39,450 nt of DNA, taken from an uncultured Ruminococcus sp. (lineage in GTDB: Bacteria > Bacillota > Clostridia > Monoglobales > Monoglobaceae). A model generated the notes under the pieces. The model saw only the letters and a program-made list of their open reading frames with translations. It had not been told where the DNA came from and made no database searches. The position numbers and the translations under genes were made by a program. Below are positions 1 through 7,046 of this stretch, piece by piece. Location of the stretch: assembly GCA_902766745.1 (NCBI GenBank), contig CACXES010000119.1, forward strand, positions 1 to 39,450. Reading direction: 5' to 3'. Positions within the stretch are counted from its first letter, which is position 1; the number at the start of each line of letters is the position of its first letter.

Positions 1-1935
1 AAGGTTAAATTCGTATCTGCCGTCACCCTTATCAATGAGGTTTACGCTTGCCGCAGGGTTTACGGTATAGCCTACCGCACCGCTTGTTACATTCATGTCA
101 AAGGTCAAGTCTGCCGACATAAAACGATTGATTGTCTTGCTGTCAAGAGCCTTTAATACGATATTGTATTCCGAGGTATCTCCCACACGCTCAAATGCAA
201 CGCCGACATTCTTTGCGATGTTAACCTCGGCAATAGGAGTTGCCGTATATGTTACCGCATAGGTTGAGAATGACGGAGCGATAAAGGTTACAGTATTGCC
301 ATCAACCGTCAAGTAGTTCGGTGCCCCTCTTTGTATTTCGGTAACTCCATTAGCAACAACATGGTATACACGAACAGCTTCGGGATCGCTCGGTGTTTCG
401 CCAAGAGTCAAGGTAACCTGCTGCTGTGTAACATTTTTCAAAACTGTTTCAACACCGTTGCTGTCAGTCTTTACAACCGAGATATCAAACATTGCCTTTG
501 ATGTGTTGGTATCTGGCGTAGGTGTAGCCTTACTATCTTCGATTGCCCTATTAACCGCATCTGCATCCGCCTTCGGTGCGGTTTCTACAACTACTTTATA
601 TGTAGCGTCAGGCATATGGTCAACGGCTGCGTTATTCTTTAAGTTATCAAGTGTAACCTCCGCACCTGTTGTTTTTGCGTTATCAACAACTGTTGATTCG
701 CTGTCCAGTACAGAATATGTGGTTGCATTAATTTTTTTGACATATTTGCTATCCGGCGTAGTAACATTAGGCATAATGTATTCGGCTGTTTTAAATGTAA
801 TGTTTTTATCTGCGTTCACTACAGCGTTTTTATAATTTCTGCGTAATGTAACTGTATCGCCATCTACCGCTGCATCTATAGCTTCTTGCAAGCATGTATA
901 CTGCGTATCGCCAATACTTGCATAATTATTTACACACCATCCGTCTGCATCACTTTCCTGCGACCAATCCAAATCACTTACATCAGAAAAAGCAACCGAT
1001 CCCTTATAGACATTATACAAATCACTCCACGCAGCATAATACCATATATCACATTTCCAGAATAATCCGTTTACTATTTCTCCGCTATTTGCAACTGTTG
1101 TTTCTATAGGATAATATTTTTCTGCCCAATATGGAACCCATGATACGTTGGAATATGAGCAACCGTTCATGTCAACCGAATTAAGTGATGTTCCTATAAA
1201 TGTAGCACAGTTATAGACTCCATAAACGTATACATTATTAACCGTACAATTTTTTACAGTAGTTATGCCACCCCAATCTGCTGCCATACCAAGTATCGCA
1301 CCAACTTTACCATAACCGCGTACCCAAGAATCAGCTACGTGTATATTTTCAAAAGTAACATTTCCGTAAGCATATCCGGACACAATACCATAAACATTAC
1401 CGCTGTAAGAGAAAGTTCGATATACTTTTGCATTATTAAATGAAACATTCTTTACAGTGGCCGGTCCTATCAACGAATGAAAAAAGCCGTTACCGTATGC
1501 ATATGCATTTTTTGCTGTCATATTATTTACAGAATAATTATTGCCGTCAAATGTGCCGTTAAATGCTTTTGAATCACCGCCAATCGGTGTCCAATTCTTA
1601 CCTGCCAAATCAATATTATCTCCGAGCTTAATTGTTTTACCGCTGAAATTGTTGCCATTGATTACAAGCTGTGCAAGACCTGCAAGCTGTGCCGCAGTTG
1701 TAAGTGTGAATTCGGTAATTTTATTATCGTTTTCATCTTTTTCGATGTACCATGTTGTATCAGCATTATCAATCCATGAATCCTCTGCCGAGAAAAGCTC
1801 AACATCGCCGGATGTTTCCAACGCTTCGTCTGCAACAGGTTCTTCCAAAGGTTCAGCAGCAAAAGCAGGAATCGCCATTGTGCCGAGAATCATTGCGCCC
1901 GAAACGAGGGCAGACACTAACTTCTTTAATTTCAT
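1..1935 (-). CDS. secreted beta-helix/GLUG-like surface protein, partial (N-terminal 645 codons)
   Basis: The reading frame is open from the ATG at 1935 to the left edge, so the C-terminus and any cell-wall or membrane anchor lie outside the window. A classic signal peptide is visible: a basic start (MKLKK), a hydrophobic core and a cleavage site near AFA|AE at residue 26. Residues about 60-290 are rich in Asn, Gly and Val with short repeated strands such as FNGTFDGNNYSV. This resembles the parallel beta-helix/GLUG repeats of gut Clostridia surface proteins. A second motif near residues 346-365 (LQEAIDAAVDGDTVTL) is a common spacer module of the same proteins. Later residues look like Ig-like beta domains. 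The start has an excellent AGGAGG site. The likely role is an adhesin or polymer-binding surface protein, but the function is inferred from architecture only. Confidence 0.8.
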   Translation of the reverse strand, partial: MKLKKLVSALVSGAMILGTMAIPAFAAEPLEEPVADEALETSGDVELFSAEDSWIDNADTTWYIEKDENDNKITEFTLTTAAQLAGLAQLVINGNNFSGKTIKLGDNIDLAGKNWTPIGGDSKAFNGTFDGNNYSVNNMTAKNAYAYGNGFFHSLIGPATVKNVSFNNAKVYRTFSYSGNVYGIVSGYAYGNVTFENIHVADSWVRGYGKVGAILGMAADWGGITTVKNCTVNNVYVYGVYNCATFIGTSLNSVDMNGCSYSNVSWVPYWAEKYYPIETTVANSGEIVNGLFWKCDIWYYAAWSDLYNVYKGSVAFSDVSDLDWSQESDADGWCVNNYASIGDTQYTCLQEAIDAAVDGDTVTLRRNYKNAVVNADKNITFKTAEYIMPNVTTPDSKYVKKINATTYSVLDSESTVVDNAKTTGAEVTLDNLKNNAAVDHMPDATYKVVVETAPKADADAVNRAIEDSKATPTPDTNTSKAMFDISVVKTDSNGVETVLKNVTQQQVTLTLGETPSDPEAVRVYHVVANGVTEIQRGAPNYLTVDGNTVTFIAPSFSTYAVTYTATPIAEVNIAKNVGVAFERVGDTSEYNIVLKALDSKTINRFMSADLTFDMNVTSGAVGYTVNPAASVNLIDKGDGRYEFNL

Positions 1936-1994
1936 TATTAAAATCCTCCTTAAAATTGTATAAAATTAAATTGGGTAAGAAAACTATATTTTTT

Positions 1995-2033
1995 CTAACC
2001 CCCACTCATTGGGAAATTATGGATACCGCTCAT
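1995..2033 (-). CDS. 12-codon leader ORF upstream of the surface protein
   Basis: An ATG at 2033 is preceded by an unusually strong ribosome binding site (AAAGGAGGTG, about five bases before the ATG) and opens a 12-residue frame, MSGIHNFPMSGG, ending at a TAG. It lies inside the 5' leader between the predicted promoter (2136-2164) and the start of the surface-protein gene at 1935, about 60 bases upstream of that start. The peptide has no signal sequence and no obvious run of one amino acid of the kind used in amino-acid attenuators. It could be a translated leader that tunes expression of the surface protein, or a short signalling peptide. The near-optimal ribosome site is the main reason to believe it is translated. 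I do not recognise the peptide. Confidence 0.45.
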   Translation of the reverse strand: MSGIHNFPMSGG

Positions 2034-2111
2034 CTCGGCACCTCCTTTGTATTTATGATAGTATTTTAATTCAATTTAATGTACTTCCAAACAGGTACAC
2101 TTATCAAAAGT

Positions 2112-2148
2112 AACATTTTAAAATAAAACAAGTGTATTTTAAAATGTT
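2112..2148. promoter_or_regulatory. perfect 14-bp palindrome overlapping the -10 box (operator candidate)
   Basis: AACATTTTAAAATA at 2112-2125 is repeated perfectly in inverted orientation at 2135-2148, with a 9-base spacer. The right arm covers the -10 hexamer and the left arm lies just past the predicted transcription start. A dimeric repressor bound here would block the promoter. Being almost pure A/T, the palindrome could be partly a chance feature, but its length and position argue against that. Confidence 0.5.
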
Positions 2149-2164
2149 TATAAATTTTTGTCAA
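2136..2164 (-). promoter_or_regulatory. sigma-A promoter of the surface-protein transcript
   Basis: Read on the minus strand, TTGACA (2164-2159) and TAAAAT (2141-2136) are separated by exactly 17 bases. The predicted transcript starts near 2129. This gives a leader of about 195 bases before the surface-protein start, including the 12-codon ORF. Confidence 0.75.
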
Positions 2165-2281
2165 GTTATATCGGCAATATTTGAGCGGCTGTGCTAAATT
2201 TTAGTAAGTTTTACAACAATATATTTATAATAAATATATTTATTTATGCAATATAACATGTGTTATTAAAGATGAACGTTC

Positions 2282-2373
2282 CCGAATAGTATAAAATATT
2301 ACATTACCGACCGGGAGCGGCAGGTCGGAACAGGGCATTGGGCAATTAATTCAAAATATTTTATACTTTTCGG
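2282..2373. repeat. inverted repeat, 19-bp arms with one mismatch
   Basis: The arm at 2282-2300 (core AGTATAAAATATT) is matched in inverted orientation at 2355-2373 with one mismatch. Between the arms is a smaller hairpin, CCGACC...GGTCGG. The structure forms one end of the repeat block downstream of parC and could be part of a small non-coding element. Confidence 0.6.
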
Positions 2374-2445
2374 CAGATAGTTGGGATTGTCTTTTAACCA
2401 ATATAAACAGAATATCAATCTGCCGTTTATCCATGTTAAAATATA

Positions 2446-2493
2446 ATCTTTTTCTCCATAGTCGCAACGGCGATTGGTGAAGCGGAACGCTTC
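2446..2493. repeat. REP-like 48-bp element, copy A
   Basis: This 48-base sequence is identical to 2632-2679, in the same orientation. Each copy carries two small hairpins separated by five bases: TCGC-aacg-GCGA and GAAGCG-gaa-CGCTTC. That arrangement is typical of repetitive extragenic palindromic elements. It is not coding. Confidence 0.7.
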
Positions 2494-2502
2494 CGGAACA
2501 TT

Positions 2503-2591
2503 TAAAATCCGAAATAATTTTATTGAATAATTGCCCTGCGCCCATACAGTTGCCAAGCACAATTGCAATGTAAAAATTATTTCGGATTTTA
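2503..2591. repeat. inverted repeat, perfect 19-bp arms
   Basis: The arm at 2503-2521 (TAAAATCCGAAATAATTTT) reappears perfectly inverted at 2573-2591, with 51 bases between. It sits between the two copies of the 48-bp element, so the whole block may be a composite palindromic unit such as a MITE or BIME-like element. Confidence 0.7.
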
Positions 2592-2631
2592 TTTTGCTTA
2601 TCGTCTATGCTGCGCCACGGGATAAAAGATT

Positions 2632-2679
2632 ATCTTTTTCTCCATAGTCGCAACGGCGATTGGTGAAGCGGAACGCTTC
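2632..2679. repeat. REP-like 48-bp element, copy B
   Basis: This copy is identical to 2446-2493 and ends eight bases beyond the parC stop codon on that gene's downstream side. Its GAAGCG/CGCTTC hairpin would form in the parC 3' end, where it could stabilise the mRNA. No U-tract follows, so it is not a canonical terminator. Confidence 0.7.
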
Positions 2680-2687
2680 TTATATGA

Positions 2688-4871
2688 TTATATGAACGAA
2701 ATCTGTTCTATCCCTTTATCATCATCCTTTATCGCCGAACCGGCAACCGGGATATTTCTCGGTCGGTAACGCTTCGGATCTGCGAATCCGCAGCTTTCCG
2801 CCAAAACCGCAGATTTTACTACTGCGCCCCTGCGCAGCGTCATGACTGCCACACCCTGAGTTGTACGGGTGGTCTTAAGCGGAATTTTCGAGGTGTTGAC
2901 ACAAAGTGCCTTATCCGCACTGCTCATCAGCATAATGTCAGTGTCTTCTCTAATAAAGAACATTGCTATCGCCTCGGACTTATCGGAATATGCACCTGTC
3001 AATCGGCGGCGATTCGACTTAGTCGCATATGCTCCAAGCGGAACCTTTGCGCACTTTCCGTTCTCGAAGCAGAACAGAAGCTCTCCGTTGTAATCCCCGG
3101 CAACTACCATGCCTATTATCGGCGATTTTTCTTCCATTCCCACAAGGTTAGGAATAAATTCGCCCAACTGACTTGCCTTTCCGTCGGGAATATCGTTTAT
3201 CTTCATCTTATAGGCACTTCCGCCTCCAAAGAATATTATCTCACCGGCGTTCGTTGTTTCGATTTCCTCGACAATCTCATCGTTCTCCTTAAGCTTCTGC
3301 TCGCCGCTTGTCCTTAGTGCGTTCAGAGAGATTTTCTTTATATATCCCTCCGCTGTTCTAAACAGCTTTACACCGTAATCGGGAACCTCCTCTGCTATAT
3401 CATCGACTGTAACTACCTTATCTGCCGACACAATCACGGTTTTTCTGTCTGTGCCGTATTTTTTGCTAACCTCTCTGAGCTGCTTTTCGATTATCTTATT
3501 TATCTTCGCCTTGCTTGCCAAAGTGGATTTTAATTCAGTAAGCTCGGACTTTAAGCTTTCGATCTCAGCAGTGCGCTTTAAGATATACTCCTTATTCAGA
3601 TTACGAAGCTTTATCTCCGCAACAAACTCCGCCTGAATTTGAGTAATGCCGAAGCCCGCCATGAGGTTTGGTACAACCTGCGCATCCTCCTCAGTTTCGC
3701 GGACGATTTTTATCGCCTTGTCGATATCAAGCAGAATTTTTTCAAGACCCTCGAGAAGGTGAAGCTTATCACTCTTTTTGTCTATATCAAAGGCTATTCC
3801 TCTCTCTACACAGCGGCGGCGGAAGCGCAGCCACTCGCAGAGAATGTCGTTCACCCCTAAAACAATGGGCGAGCCTTCAACCAAAATATTGAAGTTACAG
3901 CCGAAGCTGTCCTCCAGCTGTGTCGACTTGAAGAGCTTTGCCATAAGCTTCTCCGGCTCTGCTCCGCGCTTTAAATCAATAGTAAGTTTAAGACCGTGCA
4001 GGTCGGTTTCGTCTCGGATATCCGATATTTCACGGATTTTTCCCGCCTTTACAAGGTCAACTATTTTCTCGATAATCGCCTCTACCGATGCAGTATACGG
4101 TATCTCCTTTATCTCGATACAGCGGTTTTTATTATCATACACATACTTTGCGCGAACCTTAAAGCTTCCGCGACCGGTCTTGTATATCTCACGCATTTCA
4201 TCGGGGTTATACAAAAGCTCACCGCCGCCGGGAAAGTCGGGAGCCGGCATTATTTCGGTCAGATCCGCATCGGGGTTTTTCATTACGGCAATTGTCGCTT
4301 CACAAAGCTCACGCAGGTTAAAGCTGCATATATTCGACGCCATACCGACCGCAATTCCTTGGTTCGGGTTGGCAAGGATATTCGGAAATGTCGTGGGCAG
4401 CAGTGTCGGCTCCTTTAATGTGCCGTCATAGTTATCGGCAAAGTCAATCGTATCTTTATCGATATCTCTAAAAATTTCTGCGCACACCTTAGCAAGCCTT
4501 ACCTCGGTATAACGTGAGGCTGCATATGCCATATCTCTCGAATACTGACGACCGAAGTTACCCTTTGAATCCACAAGCGGAACGAGAAGCGAGCCGTTAC
4601 CCTCTGTCAGTCTTACCATTGTTTCGTATATCGCCGCATCGCCGTGGGGGTTAAGCTTCATCGTCTGCCCCACCACATTCGCCGACTTTGTACGATTTCC
4701 CGTCAGAAGTCCCATTTTATACATGGTATAAAGAAGCTTTCTGTGTGACGGCTTAAAGCCGTCAATCTCGGGGATTGCACGGGATATGATTACGCTCATG
4801 GCGTAGGGCATATAGTTTTTTTCCAGAGTTTCGGTTATTATCTGGTTTTCTATAATAGGTTTCTTTGCCAT
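2688..4871 (-). CDS. parC: topoisomerase IV subunit A (second GyrA-family protein)
   Basis: This is the 727-residue DNA cleavage-and-rejoining subunit of a type IIA topoisomerase that decatenates chromosomes with the ParE subunit encoded just upstream. The active-site tyrosine is Tyr121 in SRYTEVRL. The breakage-reunion domain fills about residues 1-480, followed by a coiled-coil segment (about 420-470) and a beta-pinwheel-like C-terminal domain. The C-terminal domain has no QRRGGKG-type GyrA box, which separates it from the true GyrA encoded at 35113-37650. The quinolone-pocket motif reads NPHGDAAIYE (74-83), with Ala79 where sensitive enzymes carry Ser/Thr. The ATG lies 23 bases after the parE stop, so the two genes are an operon. 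The naming follows the usual Clostridia convention; some annotations would call this a second gyrase A. Confidence 0.88.
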   Translation of the reverse strand: MAKKPIIENQIITETLEKNYMPYAMSVIISRAIPEIDGFKPSHRKLLYTMYKMGLLTGNRTKSANVVGQTMKLNPHGDAAIYETMVRLTEGNGSLLVPLVDSKGNFGRQYSRDMAYAASRYTEVRLAKVCAEIFRDIDKDTIDFADNYDGTLKEPTLLPTTFPNILANPNQGIAVGMASNICSFNLRELCEATIAVMKNPDADLTEIMPAPDFPGGGELLYNPDEMREIYKTGRGSFKVRAKYVYDNKNRCIEIKEIPYTASVEAIIEKIVDLVKAGKIREISDIRDETDLHGLKLTIDLKRGAEPEKLMAKLFKSTQLEDSFGCNFNILVEGSPIVLGVNDILCEWLRFRRRCVERGIAFDIDKKSDKLHLLEGLEKILLDIDKAIKIVRETEEDAQVVPNLMAGFGITQIQAEFVAEIKLRNLNKEYILKRTAEIESLKSELTELKSTLASKAKINKIIEKQLREVSKKYGTDRKTVIVSADKVVTVDDIAEEVPDYGVKLFRTAEGYIKKISLNALRTSGEQKLKENDEIVEEIETTNAGEIIFFGGGSAYKMKINDIPDGKASQLGEFIPNLVGMEEKSPIIGMVVAGDYNGELLFCFENGKCAKVPLGAYATKSNRRRLTGAYSDKSEAIAMFFIREDTDIMLMSSADKALCVNTSKIPLKTTRTTQGVAVMTLRRGAVVKSAVLAESCGFADPKRYRPRNIPVAGSAIKDDDKGIEQISFI

Positions 4872-4894
4872 TTTACTTTCTCCTGTTCCTCAAA

Positions 4895-6865
4895 TCACGA
4901 TACATCAGTCAAATCTATAAAGTTATGTCCGACCTCAGCGATATGCTCCTTTCTGCCGGCTAAGTTATCGCCGAGAAGCAAATCAAACATCTCCTGTGTC
5001 TTTTCCGCATCGTCGGGCGTAACCTTTATCAGTCGCCGCGTTTCGGGGTTCATTGTGGTCTCCCACATCATATCCGGCTGATTCTCACCCAGGCCCTTAC
5101 TTCTAAGAATGGTGTACTTCTTTCCGTCAAGCTTCTTCATTATATTCGCCTTTTCGGTTTCGTCAAAGGCGAAATAGCTTTTATCCTTATAGGTTATTTC
5201 ATACAGAGGTGATTCTGCAATATAGACATAGCCCTTTTCGATAAGGCTCGGTGTCAGACGGTAAATCATCGTCAAGACAAGGGTTCGTATCTGATAGCCG
5301 TCAACATCGGCATCGGTACAGATTATAACTTTATTCCACCTGAGGTTGCTTATGTCAAATGAATTAAGCTCCTTATTATGCTTTGTCGAGATTTCAACAC
5401 CGCAGCCCAAAACCTTCATCAAGTCAACAATAATATCACTTTTGAAAATCTTATCGTACTCCGCTTTCAGACAGTTCAGTATTTTGCCGCGGATGGGCAT
5501 TATTGCCTGAAATTCTCCGTCCCTGCCAAGCTTACAAGCACCCAGAGCCGAATCACCCTCAACTATATACAGCTCACGGCGGCCGACGTCACGACTTCGG
5601 CAGTCGACAAACTTCTTTACTCGGTTCGTGATATCGATATTCTTGCCGAGCTTCTTTTTCACGTCTACCCGTGTCTTTTCCGCCGATTCGCGGCTGCGCT
5701 TATTCACAAGCACCTGTGCGGCAAGCTTTTCCGCATCCATTTTATTTTCGATAAAGTAAATTCCAAGCTGCTCACGCAGAAATTCGGTCATTGCCTCCTG
5801 GATAAACTTATTTGTAATTGCCTTCTTTGTCTGGTTTTCGTAGCTGGTCATGGTTGACAGCGAGTTGCTAACAAGCAGAAGACTGTCGGCAACATCGGTG
5901 AAACGAATTTTACTTTCGTTTTTCGTGTATTTATTATTTTGCTTCAGGTACTGATCGATTGCATAGACAAAGGCGTTCTGCACCGCCTTATCCGGTGCGC
6001 CGCCGTGCTCGAGGAAGCTTGAATTATGATAATATTCTATAGCGTGATTATCGTTGTTAAAGCAGAACGCAAAGCTCATTTTTACCTTATATTCCTTAAG
6101 GTCTGCACGATCACGGCCGCGGCGTTCCGCCTCTATATAGTGAACCGAGGTTATCTCCTTACCGTCGGATAACTCCTTTACATAGTCTACGATTCCGTTC
6201 TCATAGAAATACTCAAATTCTTCAAAGCCGTCCGCTGTCTGATTTTTGAAAATAAACTTTATTCCCGAATTAACAACAGCCTGACGCTTTAATATTGAAT
6301 GATAATTCTCAACCGGGATATTTATATCTGTAAACACCTTTAAATCCGGCTTCCAGCGGATTTTTGAACCGGTGTGTCTGTGGCGAAACTCGGTTTTCGT
6401 CAGTCCGCCGATATTCTTTCCGTGTTCGAAGTGAAGGTTAAACTTAAAGCCGTCGCGGAGTATCTCAACATCCATATATTCCGAGCTGTACTGAGTTGCA
6501 CAGGCACCGAGACCGTTCAGTCCGAGGGAATATTCATAGTCGCCACCCTCGTTATTCTTATATTTTCCGCCGGCGTACAGTTCGCAGAATACAAGCTCCC
6601 AGTTATAGCGCTTTTCACGCTCATTATAGTCCACCGGAATGCCGCGTCCAAAGTCCTCCACCTCTATCGATCCATCCGCAAAACGTGTAAGCGTGATCGT
6701 ACTTCCGAAGCCCTCTCTTGCCTCATCAATTGAGTTTGAAAGGATTTCAAACATGGAATGCTCGCAGCCCTCTACCCCATCAGAGCCGAATATAACCGCC
6801 GGCCGCTTACGCACACGGTCCGCTCCCTTTAGGGACGAAATACTGGTATTATCATACTTTTTCAC
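4895..6865 (-). CDS. parE: topoisomerase IV subunit B (ATPase)
   Basis: This 656-residue ATPase subunit partners the A subunit encoded immediately downstream. The N-terminal GHKL ATPase fold shows the N-box with Asn44 (EILSNSIDEA), the DFGRG motif at 71-75, a GLNGLGA glycine loop near 115-121 and a QTKK loop lysine near 346. The transducer domain follows. The TOPRIM metal site is complete: EGDSA at 436-440 and DADVDG at 518-523. Length fits ParE/GyrB without the large insertions of some gyrases. Several normally invariant stretches are altered (SALGACK after the TOPRIM glutamate; PIRGKILNC), so the pair is a divergent branch. Transcription is towards parC. The start is the ATG with an upstream GGAGG. 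Confidence 0.88.
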   Translation of the reverse strand: MKKYDNTSISSLKGADRVRKRPAVIFGSDGVEGCEHSMFEILSNSIDEAREGFGSTITLTRFADGSIEVEDFGRGIPVDYNEREKRYNWELVFCELYAGGKYKNNEGGDYEYSLGLNGLGACATQYSSEYMDVEILRDGFKFNLHFEHGKNIGGLTKTEFRHRHTGSKIRWKPDLKVFTDINIPVENYHSILKRQAVVNSGIKFIFKNQTADGFEEFEYFYENGIVDYVKELSDGKEITSVHYIEAERRGRDRADLKEYKVKMSFAFCFNNDNHAIEYYHNSSFLEHGGAPDKAVQNAFVYAIDQYLKQNNKYTKNESKIRFTDVADSLLLVSNSLSTMTSYENQTKKAITNKFIQEAMTEFLREQLGIYFIENKMDAEKLAAQVLVNKRSRESAEKTRVDVKKKLGKNIDITNRVKKFVDCRSRDVGRRELYIVEGDSALGACKLGRDGEFQAIMPIRGKILNCLKAEYDKIFKSDIIVDLMKVLGCGVEISTKHNKELNSFDISNLRWNKVIICTDADVDGYQIRTLVLTMIYRLTPSLIEKGYVYIAESPLYEITYKDKSYFAFDETEKANIMKKLDGKKYTILRSKGLGENQPDMMWETTMNPETRRLIKVTPDDAEKTQEMFDLLLGDNLAGRKEHIAEVGHNFIDLTDVS

Positions 6866-7046
6866 ATTGTACCTCCGAATAAATATAATTGTTTCTCTCT
6901 GAATTTACTGATTTGTCATTCCGCTCGACAGACGGATTAAAATAATAAATTGCAGGAATCGGCATCTCGATACACTTTTCCGGGATGCCGTCCCCCACAA
7001 TCAATGATTTTCACCTTATATGCCCCGCACAAGTCTATCCTGCCGT

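Larger units (their letters stand above)
2165..2687. other. gene-free region with nested repeats
   Basis: No convincing protein gene lies here. The two short overlapping minus-strand frames between about 2299 and 2568 lack a ribosome binding site and run through repeat DNA, so I do not call them. The segment instead holds two inverted repeats and two copies of a 48-bp palindromic element, listed separately. From 2165 to about 2280 it is plain A/T-rich DNA with no feature I can support. Confidence 0.6.

Noticed and set aside
458-835. Plus-strand hydrophobic frame in the surface-protein region
   Set aside because: The minus-strand surface-protein frame is continuous here and has a signal peptide and strong ribosome site; the plus frame is its shadow.
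2299-2568. Two overlapping short minus-strand open frames
   Set aside because: They lack ribosome sites, run through the repeat element and share no recognisable domain; they are by-products of repeat sequence.
3778-4431. Long plus-strand frame opposite parC
   Set aside because: It is antisense to a certain gene and has no recognisable protein signature.
6960-6990. GGCATC/GATGCC stem after the PBP gene as terminator
   Set aside because: The arms are only seven bases, the loop is long and no U-tract follows on the transcribed strand.
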